A stretch of DNA of 64,000 bases from Hirundichthys speculiger (taxonomy: Eukaryota; Chordata; Actinopteri; Beloniformes; Exocoetidae): positions 186,001 through 250,000 of the forward strand of contig JAGFBZ010000171.1 of assembly GCA_018398805.1 (NCBI GenBank), read 5' to 3'. Shown piece after piece: positions 13,442-26,191 of this stretch. A program made the position numbers and the translations under genes. How positions within the stretch are numbered: position 1 is the stretch's first letter; each line of letters starts with the position of its first letter. The notes beneath the pieces are model-generated. The model ran no database searches and had not been told where the DNA came from. It worked only from the letters and a program-made list of their open reading frames with translations.

Positions 13442-14358
13442 TCCAACCAGGACCAGGTCTGGCTCTAAGTCCAACCAGGACCAGGTCTGGCTCCAAGTCC
13501 AACCAGGATTAAGTCTGGCTCTAAGTCCAACCAGGACCAGATCTGGCTCTAAGTCCAACCAGGACCAGATCTGGCTCTAAGTCCAACCAGGACCAGGTCT
13601 GGCTCTAAGTCCAACCAGGACCAGGTCTGGCTCTAAGTCCAACCAGGACCAGGTCTGGCTCTAAGTCCAACCAGGACCAGGTCTGGCTCTAAGTCCAACC
13701 AGGATTAAGTCTGGCTCTAAGTCCAACCAGGACCAGGTCTGGCTCTAAGTCCAACCAGGACCAAGTCTGGCTCCAAGTCCAACCAGGACCAGGTCTGACT
13801 CCAATTCCAACCAGGACCAGGTCTGGCTCTTAGTCCAACCAGGACCAGGTCTGGCTCTAAGTCCAACCAGGACCAGGTCTGGCTCTAAGTCCAACCAGGA
13901 CCAGATCTGGCTCTAAGTCCAACCAGGACCAGGTCTGGCTCTAAGTCCAACCAGGATTAAGTCTGGCTGTAAGTCCAACCAGGACCAGGTCTGGCTCTAA
14001 GTCCAACCAGGATTAAGTCTGGCTGTAAGTCCAACCAGGACCAGATCTGGCTCTAAGTCCAACCAGGACCAAGTCTGGCTCTAAGTCCAACCAGGACCAA
14101 GTCTGGCTCTAAGTCCAACCAGGACCAAGTCTGGCTGTAAGTCCAACCAGGACCAGATCTGGCTCTAAGTCCAACCAGGACCAAGTCTGGCTCTAAGTCC
14201 AACCAGGACCAGGTCTGGCTCTAAGTCCAACCAGGACCAGATCTGGCTCTAAGTCCAACCAGGACCAGTCTGGCTCTAAGTCCAACCAGGACCAGATCTG
14301 GCTCTAAGTCCAACCAGGATCAAGTCTGGCTCTAAGTCCAACCAGGACCAGGTCTGGC
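13442..14358. repeat. 28-bp minisatellite (CCAGGACCAGGTCTGG core)
   Basis: About 33 copies. The core is CCAGGACCAGGTCTGGCTC followed by TAAGTCC, with G/A variation at the AGGTCTGG position and occasional GATTAAG in place of GACCAGG. It is unrelated in sequence to the other 28-bp family at 24372, 40850, 44006 and 56064. Confidence 0.96.
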
Positions 14359-14738
14359 CGCCAACGTCAGAACACCGACGTCTGAGTTAGATAACAAAGA
14401 CAAAAACACACAAACTTGTTTCTTTTCTTCTTCGTGTCTATAAATAAACAGTCAGATGTGTTCTTTTCTGAGAAGACGCCAGAGGGACTAACGGGAAGAA
14501 AAGACAGGAAGAAGAAGATAAAGGAGCAGAAGAGGAAGAAGTGGCTTTTATGGGGTCTAATGGAGGGGGAGGAGGGGGGATGAGGAACAGGAGACCATCT
14601 TTATCTGCGAGTGAAGAAATGAAGCTGATCTGAGAGCTGTGATCAGCCCTCCACCCAGCCCAAAGCATTCTGGGTAATCTAACCTTTTTTTATCAGTAGA
14701 TAATCTCTTTCTAGTCGGGCGGCGACCTCAGACGGGTC
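14359..14738. other. Unique spacer
   Basis: Mixed-composition DNA with a purine-rich stretch near 14500-14580. The 76-codon minus-strand frame is low complexity. No gene is supported. Confidence 0.35.
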
Positions 14739-14812
14739 GTGTGTGTGCGTGTGTGTGTGTGCGTGTGTGTGTGTGCGTGCGCGTGCGTGTGCGTGTGCGT
14801 GTGCGTGCGTGT
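14739..14812. repeat. (GT)n/(GCGT)n microsatellite
   Basis: An alternating purine-pyrimidine tract, GTGTGTGCGTGTG and similar, about 74 bp. It has Z-DNA-forming potential. Confidence 0.95.
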
Positions 14813-15299
14813 CTCTGATCAGAACTGAGATCAGTCCGAGGACGAAGCAGGTGGGTCCATCTGCAGAACCGCCGGTCACATTAGCGCTGACGGTTCTGAC
14901 CTGCGCTGGACTCATCCCAGAAACATCTGGGCCAGATGTTTAGTAGTCGATGAGTGGATTCTTCCAGAGCATCAGCGTGGAAGCTTCTGGATGTTCATGA
15001 ACAATCCAGAACTTCTCTGTTACACTTTCACCGATTCATCTCAGAGTTTTAATCAGCCGGGAAAAGACGTTCCTGCTCCAACTCTGAACCTTCAGCTGGA
15101 AACACGAGAACCGATGACCTCATCACAGCGGCGCAGGAACGAGACCAGCCGAGTCCCCGAACAGAGGAAGACAACGGACCAACAAAGGGACACGGAAGAA
15201 CTTAAAAAAAAAACAAAGGTGTGAAATTAAAAAAGAAAACTTCTAATTTTCTGCAGAACTTTAAATGGCGCTAAAGTGACTAACGTGACTAAACGCTGC
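14813..15299. other. Unique spacer
   Basis: Mixed-composition sequence. A 77-codon open frame (14991-15224) ends in a Lys-rich run and has no recognised domain. No gene is called. Confidence 0.35.
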
Positions 15300-16673
15300 T
15301 CGTGTCAGGACTCGATCAGGACTCGTGTCGGGACTCGTGTCAAGACTCGTGTCAGGACTCGTGTCGGGTCTCGTGTCGATGTCAGGACTCGTGTCAGGAC
15401 TCGATCAGGACTCGTATCAGGACTCGTGTCCGGACTCGTGTCAGGACTCGATCAGGACTCGTATCGGGACTCGTGTCAGGACTCGGATCAGGACTCGTGT
15501 CAGGACTCGATCAGGATTCGTGTCAGGACTCGTGTCTGGACTCCTGTCCGGACTCGATCAGGACTCGTGTCAAGACTCGTGTCAAGACTCGTGTCAGGAC
15601 TTGATCAGGACTCGTGTCAGGACTCGTGTCAGGACTCGGATCAGGACTCGTGTCAGGACTCGATCAGGACTCGTGTCAGGACTCGTGTCTGGACGCGTGT
15701 CAGGACTCGGATCAGGACTCGTGTCAGGACTCGATCAGGATTCGTGTCAGGACTCGTGTCCGGACTTGATCAGGACTCGTGTCAGGACTCGTGTCAGGAC
15801 TCGGATCAGGACTCGTGTCAGGACTCGATCAGGACTCGTGTCGGGACTCGTGTCCGGACTCGTGTCAGGACTCAATCAGGACTCATGTCTGGACTTGTGT
15901 CCAGACTCGTGTCAGGAATCGATCAGGACTCGTGTCTGGACTTGTGTCAGGACTAGTGTCAGGACTCGATCAGGACTCGTGTCTGGACTCGTGTCAGGAC
16001 TTGATCAGGACTTGATCAGGACTCGTGTCGGGACTTGTGTCCGGACTCGTGTCAGGACTCGATCAGGACTCGTGTCTGGACTCGTGTCAGGACTCATGTC
16101 TGGACTCGTGTCAGGACTCGTGTCAGGACTCGATCAGGACTCGTGTCTGGACTCGATTAGGACTCGTGTCTGGACTTGTGTCAGGACTCGTGTCAGGACT
16201 CGATCAGGACTCGTGTCTGGACTTGTGTCAGAACTCGTGTCGGGACTCACGTCAGTACTCGATCAGGACTCGTGTCAGGACTCGATCAGGACTCGTGTCT
16301 GGACTTGTGTCAGAACTCGTGTCAGGACTCACGTCAGGACTCGATCAGGACTCGTGTCAGGACTCGATCAGGACTCGTGTCTGGACTTGTGTCAGGACTC
16401 GTGTCAGGACTCACGTCAGGACTCGTGTCTGGACTTGTGTCTGGACTCGTGTCAGGACTCACGTCAGGACTCACGTCAGGACTCGATCAGGACTCGTGTC
16501 AGGACTCGATCAGGACTCGTGTCTGGACTCGTGTCAGGACTCGTGTCGGGACTCGTGTCTGGACTCGATCAGGACTCGTGTCAGGACTCGATCAGGACTC
16601 GTGTCGGGACTCGTGTCAGGACTCGATCAGGACTCGTGTCTGGACTCGTGTCAGGACTCGTGTCAGGACTCGT
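15300..16673. repeat. 11/12-bp minisatellite (GGACTCGTGTCA / GGACTCGATCA)
   Basis: 12-bp GGACTCGTGTCA units and 11-bp GGACTCGATCA units are mixed, about 117 in total. The long plus-strand frame (15325-16713, 462 codons) shifts between RTRVRTR, SGLVSGL and QDSCQDS words as the 11-bp units change register. All three frames are open, so this is repeat read-through. Confidence 0.97.
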
Positions 16674-17120
16674 CCACAGACTGAACGTTCCTGTAGTTTT
16701 GGCCGGACTGTGATGTCACAGAACCCTGTAAATACGAACGACATGATTCACTGTCATAAACGCTGCATGTTTGTTGTCGCTGCGTCTGGACCTGCGCGGG
16801 ATAAAAGCTTAATGAAGCTGTATGATCCTTCACCATCAATTATCCCGTGTTCCTGAAACGTCCCGGTTCCACTTCCTGTTCCCCAGAGAGTCGTGGTTTC
16901 TCACTACGAGTGTTTCTGCCAGCGACCCAAATCTCTGCTTTCTCTCACATGTGACACAGATTTAATTGTCTTTGATTTTCTTCCGTGCCAGCAGAAAGGA
17001 AACGACACCGAAGCTTAAATCGGAGCCACTGAGGACGTGAACACTACCCAGAATCCTCCTCTCTGTGGTCCAGCGTCACCTCAGCAGTGCAGCGTGATAT
17101 TGACCCAAACAGTTCGGCCT
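16674..17120. other. Unique spacer
   Basis: Single-copy-looking DNA with no supported exon. Confidence 0.35.
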
Positions 17121-17230
17121 CCTGCCACGCCCACCTCCTGTCAATCACAGTTAGCTGTTTTAGCTTGGCTGGCTTAGCTTGTGCTAACCTGTGATGCTAA
17201 TTAACGTCAATACTGAAACAACATCTGGCT
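17121..17230 (+). repeat. Dispersed repeat, copy 1
   Basis: About 100 bp closely related to 42893-43045. Both contain CACGCCCACCTCCTGTC, AATCACAGTTAGCT, TTAGCTTGGCTGGCTTAGCT and, later, CTACTGAAACAACATCTGG or a near match. Copy 1 has an internal deletion relative to copy 2. The 21-bp array starts just after the shared segment ends. The family is not recognised; an interspersed element is likely. Confidence 0.75.
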
Positions 17231-18338
17231 GCCAGCACCTGTCTGACCGACACCAGCACCTGTCTGACCGACACCAGAACCTGTCTGTCCGACACCAGCA
17301 CCTGTCTGTCCGACGCCAGCACCTGTCTGTCCGACGCCAGCACCTGTCTGTCCGACACCAGCACCTGTCCGACGCCAGCACTTGTCTGTCCGACACCAGC
17401 ACCTGTCTGTCCGACGGCACCTGTCTGACCGACACCAGCACCTGTCTGTCCGACACCAGCACCTGTCTGTCCAACGCCAGCACCTGTCTGTCCGACACCA
17501 GCACCTGTCTGTCCGACACCAGCACCTGTCTGTCCGACACCAGCACCTGTCTGTCCGACACCAGCACCTGTCTGACCGACGCCAGCACCTGTCTGTCCGA
17601 CGCCAGCACCTGTCTGTCCGATGCCAGCACCTGTCTGTCCGACACCAGCACCTGTCTGACCGACACCAGCAGCTGTCTGTCCGACGCCAGCACCTGTCTG
17701 ACTGACACCAGCACCTGTCTGTCCGACACCAGCACCTGTCTGTCCGACGCCAGCACCTGTCTGTCCGACACCAGCACCTGTCTGACCGACACCAGCAGCT
17801 GTCTGTCCGACGCCAGCACCTGTCTGTCCGACACCAGCACCTGTCTGAGCCACCAGCACTGTCTGTCCGACGCCAGCACCGGTCTGACCGACCCAGCACC
17901 TGTCTGTCCGACACCACCCTGCACCTGTCACCAGCACCTGTCTGACGCCGCCACCACCTGTCTGTCCGACAACCAGCACCGGTCTGTGTCCGACGCCAGC
18001 ACCTGTCTGTCCGACGCCAGCACCTGTCTGACCGACACCAGCACCTGTCTGTCCGCAGCACCAGCACCTGTCTGCACCGACACCAGCACTGTCTGTCCGA
18101 CGCCAGCACCTGTCTGACCGACACCAGCACCTGTCCTGACCGCACCAGCACTGTCTGTCCGACGCCAGCACACTGTCTGTCCGACACCAGCACCTGTCTG
18201 TCCGACCCAGCACTGTGTCCCGCCAGCACCTGTCTGACCGACACCAGCACCTGTCTGTCCGACACCAGCACCTGTCTGTCCGACGCCAGCACCTGTCTGA
18301 CCGACGCCAGCACCTGTCTGACCGACACCAGCACCTGT
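17231..18338. repeat. 21-bp minisatellite (CTGTCTGTCCGACACCAGCA core)
   Basis: About 52 copies of a 21-bp unit encoding [14 protein letters not shown] on the plus strand. The period is a multiple of 3 and the unit lacks stops, so frames on both strands run for over 240 codons. I still reject coding: 17850-18230 is full of 1-2 bp indels that break any frame, and there are no flanking exon features. Confidence 0.96.
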
Positions 18339-18425
18339 GACATCAGCGCGACATCGGTGTGACATCAGTGTGACATCAGTGTGACATCAGTGTGACATCA
18401 CTGTGACATCAGCGCGACATCAGCG
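18336..18425. repeat. 11-bp repeat GTGACATCAGT, block 1
   Basis: About 8 copies of GTGACATCAGT/GTGACATCAGC directly abut the 21-bp array. The same unit recurs at 19186-19572. Confidence 0.9.
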
Positions 18426-19185
18426 TCTGGCCTGTTTCCCATCAGCCTTGACTGGCCATAAGGAGCTGCTCTCTGATTGGCTGAATCAGTAACTGGATAA
18501 AAATGTGGCCTCAGAGGTTGAGAGGAAGAAGAGGAGGAGGAAGATGTTTGCTGGGGGGAGGGGGGGGGTACATCTATTATTCATCACAGTCACAGAGGAG
18601 AGACGCTGCCACAGATCACATGACCGCCACACTAACCAATCAGCTGACTCGCTGACTGGACTGTCTCCAGAGCAGCATCTCCTACCTGACTGGGACACCA
18701 ATAAATGAGTCTCACCTGCAGACTGGAGCAGAAACGGCGCCGGTTTCATCAACATACTAACCTCCACCTGAGGCCACGCCTCCATGACATAAACACACGT
18801 ATGTACGAGAACAGACAGGAGACACGGGACTGACGTCAACGTTGATGAGCAGATCATTAATTTAATCACTGATCAATCATGCACCTGTTATCCTGTCAGG
18901 ACCATTTGCACCTCCGGCCTGTCGGCGGTTCGAGTCCCAGACTGGGACGAAGACACTGAACCAGCCGTCCAGCGACAGCAGCAGCAGAAGAACATTTCTG
19001 AAGACATTTCTAACGCGACACTCGCGTGACCTGAGCTGTTAATGCATCACAATTTATAACGAATTTAGAAACGAATTAAAACCTCCAACAAGAGTCACGA
19101 TTTCTGACGGAAACAGAAGAAAGAAACAGCAGAATGAAGTAGAAAATATCACCACCTGACAAAAACCCAACAAAACACACATGAC
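18426..19185. other. Unique spacer
   Basis: Mixed sequence, with a short G-run at 18552-18568. The minus-strand 127-codon frame (18486-18869) has no recognised domain. No gene is called. Confidence 0.35.
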
Positions 19186-19572
19186 AGTGACATCACGGTG
19201 ACATCACTGTGACATCACAGTGACATCACGGTGACATCACAGTGACATCTGAGTGACATCCGAGTGACATCACTGTGACGTCACAGTGACATCACGGTGA
19301 CATCACAGTGACATCAGAGTGACATCACTGTGACCTCACAGTGACATCACAGTGACATCACGGTGATATCACAGTGATATCACGGTGACATCACAGCGAT
19401 ATCACGGTGACATCACAGTGACATCACGGTGACATCACGGTGATATCACAGTGACACTACAGTGACATCACAGTGACATCACAGTGACACTACAGTGACA
19501 TCACAGTGACATCACAGTGACATCACAGTGACACTACAGTGACATCACAGTGACATCACAGTGACATCAGTG
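19186..19572. repeat. 11-bp repeat GTGACATCACA/G, block 2
   Basis: About 35 copies of GTGACATCACA or GTGACATCACG. TGACATCA differs at one base from the CRE palindrome TGACGTCA. An exact TGACGTCA occurs at 19276-19283. Confidence 0.95.
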
Positions 19573-19753
19573 ATATTAGAGGTTTTTTCTTTAAATTTAC
19601 AACTGTTCGTCATAAAATATCAGGTTTACAAAATTTTAACCTTTGAGACAAAACCACAAGATTATGTCATACAATTTTGTATATTCGCAATGTTTGTCTA
19701 ATTTTCTTAAAATGACACAAAAATATACACTTTTTTGTGAAAAATGTGAAATA

Positions 19754-20234
19754 CCGTATCGGCCGGAATATAGGACGACTCTGATTATAAGACGACACTT
19801 AGTTTTCAAATATCATTTTGGGAAAATAAAAATATGTTGAAGACAAAGAGGCTATTAATTTAAAAAAAAATTATTTTACAATTTATTATAGAAAAACTCA
19901 CACAGAGATAACATTCTTCTGTATTATTAAACATTTTAATGATTTCATCTTTTTAGATACTGTGGTACTTCAGGTCAGGTACGTGTCAGGTTTCAATGTT
20001 ATTGAAGATCATAGTAGTACTATTATATAGTACTATTTAATAAACTGATGTTTATTATGTTAATTAACATCAGATCTGCCCCGATCGCTTACTGGTTACT
20101 TTGATGTGGCTCCATCTAGTGGTGCAGATGTGTAATGACACTAGAAAAGTCTAGTCCTCGATTATAAGACGAGCCCACTTTTTGAGAAAATGATTTCTAG
20201 AATAAAATATCGTCCTATATTCAGGCCGATACGG
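19754..20234. mobile_element. 481-bp MITE with TA target duplication
   Basis: The ends are inverted repeats. The left begins CCGTATCGGCCGGAATATAG and the right, reversed, begins CCGTATCGGCCTGAATATAG; 24 of the first 25 bases match. TA lies immediately outside both ends (19752-19753 and 20235-20236), the mark of Tc1/mariner-type insertion. The longest internal frames are trivial, so it is non-autonomous. The motif GATTATAAGACGA occurs near both ends in direct orientation. It carries a CTCF-like motif at 20108-20122. Confidence 0.85.
20108..20122 (-). promoter_or_regulatory. CTCF-like motif inside MITE
   Basis: The minus strand reads CCACTAGATGGAGCC, close to the vertebrate CTCF core CCASYAGRKGGCRS (one core mismatch, A for C at position 12). 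This is sequence matching only. Confidence 0.4.
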
Positions 20235-20236
20235 TA

Positions 20237-21265
20237 GTTGTGGTAAAATCACTGCTTTCTGGAATTAAACATTTTAGTTGTTTTATAAGGTCCAACGTTG
20301 GACTGGTGACAGTTTCCATCCTTAAACAGCTGCTCAGCGTCTCCTGGATGCTGGACAGTCGGTGTCGTCATCCACAGTCACATCCTGATCAACTGTTTCA
20401 CTCGTGAAAGTCAGAAACCAGCAGGAAGCAGCTCCAGGACTGGAGCACATAAACAACCATGAAGAAGCCGTCGGAGATGTGAAAGTGACCGACAGGACGC
20501 CGGCTGAAGTGCTGTGATCGTCCTTGACTGGTTTGGCAGACGGCCACTGGGACACTGAAGCACCGACCTCCCAGACGGATGGAGCTGCTATCAGCAGCAT
20601 CAAGACCGTCCAGATTAGAGCCAGTAGCATCACTGGAGCGTTTATGCAACGTCTCCATCCTGTCTGAGGACACAGACGTCCTCATTCTTCCCACAAACAC
20701 GTCTTCAGGTGTACAACAATACGAAGCTGCTGGTCCGTCTCTGGTTTCGTTCTCGGGCTCTACTGGTCAGGGTCAACATCCCCAGAGAAACCAGTCCTGA
20801 ACCCACATGGACTGAAAGACTACTCATGGTAACCATGGTAACCATGGTAATGATGTGACCAGTGACGAGAACATGACTTCTATGCAGATGGAGAGCTTTG
20901 TTCCTGCGTGAACGTCCAGCAGCATCAGCTCTCTGCTCTCGTCATAATCAATGACACTGAAACAGGATCTGCTAACAACAAACGTAATCTCCATCTGGTG
21001 CTGAGTCAGCGTGTTAGCGTGTCCACTGATGTCCACACCAGCAGCAGACATCATCATTGAGCTGCTTCATCATGTTTGTTTGGGTTTACGTTTGATTCTC
21101 CTGCTGCAAAATTTAAAACCTTCATCATTACTTGAACATGTAACTAAAACACTTAAATAGTCCATGTCCATGTTAGTCCACTTAAATTTCAGCTCATCAA
21201 TCAAACCACAAACCAGACATGGTGTGAAAGCAGAGACACTGCTGATTCTACATGTCTGTCTTATC
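20237..21265. other. Spacer, possibly eroded element
   Basis: A plus-strand frame at 20579-20800 contains SILSEDTDVLIL, which is reminiscent of a word in some transposon-encoded proteins, but the flanking frame does not support a domain. TGGTAACCATGGTAACCATG near 20827 is a short tandem palindrome. No gene is called. Confidence 0.3.
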
Positions 21266-24169
21266 ACTAAGACCAAAACCAGTTCAACTGGACACCACTG
21301 AGACCTAAACCAGTTCAACTGGACACCACTGAGACCAAAACCAGTTTAACTGGACACCACTGAGACCTAAACCAGTTCAACTGGACACCACTGAGACCTA
21401 AACCAGTTCGACTGGACACCACTGAGACCTAAACCAGTTCAACTGGACGCCACTGAGACCTAAACCAGTTCAACTGGACATCACTGAGACCTGAACCAGT
21501 TCAACTGGACACCACTGAGACCTAAACCAGTTCAACTGGACATTACTGAGACCTGAACCAGTTCAACTGGACATTACTGAGACCTAAACCAGTTCAACTG
21601 GACATCACTGAGACCAAAACCAGTTCAACTGGACACCACTGAGACCTGAACCAGTTCAACTGGACACCACTGAGACCTAAACCAGTTCGACTGGACACCA
21701 CTGAGACCTAAACCAGTTCAACTGGACATTACTGAGACCTGAACCAGTTCAACTGGACATTACTGAGACCTAAACCAGTTCAACTGGACACCACTGAGAC
21801 CTAAACCAGTTCGACTGGACGCCACTGAGACCAAAACCAGTTCAACTGGACACCACTGAGACCTAAACCAGTTCAACTGGACATTACTGAGACCAAAACC
21901 AGTTCAACTGGACACCACTGAGACCTAAACCAGTTCAACTGGACATTACTGAGACCTGAACCAGTTCAACTGGACATTACTGAGACCTAAACCAGTTCAA
22001 CTGGACATCACTGAGACCAAAACCAGTTCAACTGGACATCACTGAGACCTAAACCAGTTCGACTGGACGCCACTGAGACCTAAACCAGTTCGACTGGACG
22101 CCACTGAGACCTAAACCAGTTCGACTGGACGCCACTCAGACCAAAACCAGTTCAACTGGACGCCACTGAGACCTGAACCAGTTCGACTGGACGCCACTGA
22201 GACCTAAACCAGTTCGACTGGACACCACTGAGACCTAAACCAGTTCAACTGGACACCACTGAGACCTGAACCAGTTCAACTGGACACCACTGAGACCTAA
22301 AACAGTTCAACTGGACACCACTGAGACCTAAACCAGTTCAACTGGACACCACTGAGACCTAAACCAGTTCAACTGGACATCACTGAGACCTGAACCAGTT
22401 CAACTGGACACCACCGAGACCTGAACCAGTTCAACTGGACACCACCGAGACCAAAACCAGTTCAACTGGACACCACTGAGACCTAAACCAGTTCAACTGG
22501 ACACCACTGAGACCTAAACCAGTTCAACTGGACACCACTGAGACCTAAACCAGTTCAACTGGACGCCACTGAGACCTAAACCAGTTCAACTGTACATCAC
22601 TGAGACCGAAACCAGTTCAACTGGACATCACTGAGACCTGAACCAGTTCAACTGGACGCCACTGAGACCTAAACCAGTTCAACTGGACGCCACTGAGACC
22701 TAAACCAGTTCAACTGGACATCACTGAGACCTAAACCAGTTCAACTGGACGCCACTGAGACCTAAACCTCAACCATCACTGAGACTAAACCAGTTCGACT
22801 GGACGCCACTGAGACCTAAACCAGTTCAACTGGACATCACTGAGACCAAAACCAGTTCAACTGGACACCACTGAGACCTAAACCAGTTCAACTGGACATC
22901 ACTGAGACCTAAACCAGTTCAACTGGACACCACTGAGAATAGAACCAGTTCAACTGGACACCACTGAGACCTAAACCAGTTCAACTGGACGCCACTGAGA
23001 CCTGAACCAGTTCAACTGGACACCACTGAGACCTAAACCAGTTCGATTGGACGCCACTGAGACCTAAACCAGTTCGACTGGACACCACTGAGACCTAAAC
23101 CAGTTCAACTGGACGCCACTGAGACCTGAACCAGTTCAACTGGACATTACTGAGACCTAAACCAGTTCAACTGGACACCACTGAGACCTAAACCAGTTCA
23201 ACTGGACGCCACTGAGACCTAAACCAGTTCAACTGGACACCACTGAGACCTAAACCAGTTCAACTGGACGCCACTGAGACCTAAACCAGTTCAACTGGAC
23301 ATCACTGAGACCAAAACCAGTTCAACTGGACACCACTGAGACCTAAACCAGTTCAACTGGACACCACTGAGACCTAAACCAGTTCAACTGGACACCACTG
23401 AGACCTAAACCAGTTCAACTGGACACCACTGAGACCTAAACCAGTTCAACTGGACCACTGAGACCTAAACCAGTTCAACTGGACACCACTGAGACCTAAA
23501 CCAGTTCGCCACTGAGACCTAACCAGTTCACTGGACACCACTGAGACCTAAACCAGTTCGACTGGACGCCACTGAGACCTAAACCAGTTCAACTGGACGC
23601 CACTGAGACCTAAACCAGTTCAACTGGACGCCACTGAGACCTAAACCAGTTCAACTGGACATCACTGAGACCAAAACCAGTTCAACTGGACGCCACTGAG
23701 ACCTAAACCAGTTCAACTGGACGCCACTGAGACCTAAACCAGTTCGACTGGACGCCACTGAGACCTAAACCAGTTCAACTGGACATCACTGAGACCAAAA
23801 CCAGTTCAACTGGACACCACTGAGACCTAAACCAGTTCAACTGGACATCACTGAGACCTAAACCAGTTCAACTGGACACCACTGAGAATAGAACCAACTG
23901 GACACCACTGAGACCTCAACCAGTTCAACTGGACGCCACTGAGAAACCAGTTCAACTGGACACCACTGAGACCTAAACCAGTTCGATTGGACGCCACTGA
24001 GACCTAAACCAGTTCAACTGGACACCACTGAGACCTAAACCAGTTCGATTGGACGCCACTGAGACCTAAACCAGTTTAACTGGACATAACTGAGACCTAA
24101 ACCAGTTCAACTGGACACCACTGAGACCTAAACCAGTTCAACTGGACGCCACTGAGACCAGAACCAGTC
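21266..24169. repeat. 31-bp minisatellite (AACCAGTTCAACTGGACACC core)
   Basis: About 93 copies. The core CCAGTTCAACTGGAC contains an imperfect inverted repeat (CCAGTT/AACTGG), so each unit can form a small hairpin. Positional variants are GACCTAAACC/GACCAAAACC/GACCTGAACC and ACACC/ACGCC/ACATC. Small deletions cluster at 22760-22790, 23450-23540 and 23885-23950. Confidence 0.97.
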
Positions 24170-24371
24170 ATTCTGGGTGAATCCAGTCAGGTGGAAACAA
24201 CACACCTGGATTTGAGGTCAAACTGGACTCAGCTGTTGAAACATCAGAAACCCTGAACGCTGCTGCAGGAGTGATGCAGCACTTTTACCGCCTGCAGCCG
24301 TCGCCATGACGCCTGGAGAACCTCTGCAGCACCACGTTCCTCAAGGAGACCTGGAGCATCCAGAGGAGCAC
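24170..24371. other. Short unique spacer
   Basis: About 200 bp of mixed sequence between two minisatellites; nothing recognised. Confidence 0.35.
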
Positions 24372-26191
24372 AGACCGCTAGAGGCTGCGGTTCCTCTACC
24401 GACCACTAGAGGCTGCAGTTCCTCTACCGACCACTAGAGGCTGCGGTTCCTCTACCGACCACTAGAGGCTGCGGTTCCTCTACCGACCACTAGAGGCTGC
24501 GGTTCTTCTACCGACCACTAGAGGCTGCGGTTCCTCTACCGACCACTAGAGGCTGCAGTTCCTCTACTGACCGCTAGAGGCTGCGGTTCTTCTACCGACC
24601 ACTAGAGGCTGCAGTTCCTCTACTGACCGCTAGAGGCTGCGGTTCCTCTACCGACCACTAGAGGCTGCAGTTCCTCTACTGACTACCGACTAGAGGCTGC
24701 AGTTCCTCTACGACCGCTAGAGGCTGCGGTTCTTCTACCGACCACTAGAGGCTGCAGTTCCTCACTGACCGCTAGAGGCTGCGGTTCCTCTAACCGACCA
24801 CTAGAGGCTGCGGTTCCTCTAACCGACCACTAGAGGCTGCGGTCCTCTACCGACACTGCAGCTTCTACGACCACTAGAGGCTGCGGTTCCTCTACGCGAC
24901 CGACCACTAGAGGCTGCGGTTCCTCTAACCGACCACTAGAGGCTGCGGTTCCTCTACCGACCACTAGAGGCTGCGGTTCCTCTACCGACCACTAGAGGCT
25001 GCGGTTCCTCTACCGACCACTAGAGGCTGCGGTTCCTCTACCGACCACTAGAGGCTGCGGTTCCTCTACGAGGCTGCGGTTCTCTACCGACCACTAGAGG
25101 CTGCGGTTCTTCTCTACCGACCGACCACTAGAGGCTGCGGTTCCTCTACCGACCACTAGAGGCTGCGGTTTCTTCTACCGACCACTAGAGGCTGCGGTTC
25201 CTCTACCGACCACTAGAGGCTGCGGTTCCTCTACCGACCACTAGAGGCTGCGGTTCCTCTACCGACCACTAGAGGCTGCGGTTCCTCTTACCGACCACTA
25301 GAGGCTGCGGTTCCTCTACCGACCACTAGAGGCTGCGGTTCCTCTACCGACCACTAGAGGCTGCGGTTCCTCTACCGACCACTAGAGGCTGCGGTTCCTC
25401 TACCGACCACTAGAGGCTGCGGTTCCTCTACCGACCCACTAGAGGCTGCGGTTCCTCTACCGACCACTAGAGGCTGCGGTTCCTCTACCGACCACTAGAG
25501 GCTGCGGTTCTTTTACCGACCACTAGAGGCTGCGGTTCCTCTACCGACCACTAGAGGCTGCGGTTCCTCTACCGACCACTAGAGGCTGCGGTTCCTCTAC
25601 CGACCACTAGAGGCTGCGGTTCCTCTACCGACCACTAGAGGCTGCGGTTCTTCTACCGACCACTAGAGGATGCGGTTCTTCTACCGACCACTAGAGGCTG
25701 CGGTTCCTCTACCGACCACTAGAGGCTGCAGTTCTTCTACCGACCACTAGAGGCTGCAGTTCCTCTACCGACCACTAGAGGCTGCAGTTCCTCTACCGAC
25801 CACTAGAGGCTGCGGTTCCTCTACCGACCACTAGAGGCTGCGGTTCCTCTACCGACCACTAGAGGATGCGGTTCTTCTACCGACCACTAGAGGCTGCGGT
25901 TCTCTACGACCACTAGAGGCTGCGGTTCCTCTACCGACCACTAGAGGCTGCAGTTCCTCTACCGACCACTAGAGGCTGCGGTTCCTCTACCGACCACTAG
26001 AGGATGCGGTTCTTCTACCGACCACTAGAGGCTGCGGTTCCTCGACCGACCACTAGAGGATGCGGTTCTTCTACCGACCACTAGAGGCTGCGGTTCCTCG
26101 ACCGACCACTAGAGGCTGCAGTTCCTCTACCGACCACTAGAGGCTGCGGTTCCTCTACCAACCACTAGAGACTACGGTTCCTCTACCGACC
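24372..26191 (+). repeat. 28-bp dispersed minisatellite, block A (about 65 copies)
   Basis: The unit core is CCACTAGAGGCTGCGGTTCC followed by TCTACCGA. Main variation is CGG/CAG at the GCTGCRG position and CCTC/CTTC. The same unit is found at 56064-57577 in this orientation and at 40850-41914 and 44006-45895 reversed. Indels are concentrated at 24680-24910. Confidence 0.97.

Noticed and set aside
15325..16713. 462-codon open frame with RTRVRTR words
   Set aside because: Product of the 11/12-bp repeat; register changes each time an 11-bp unit occurs.
17207..18343. 378-codon minus-strand and 308-codon plus-strand frames
   Set aside because: The 21-bp unit lacks stops in several frames on both strands; indels at 17850-18230 break any consistent reading.
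20579..20800. Possible transposon-encoded protein fragment (SILSEDTDVLIL)
   Set aside because: Only one short word looks familiar and the flanking residues do not fit a known domain; not enough to call a pseudogene.
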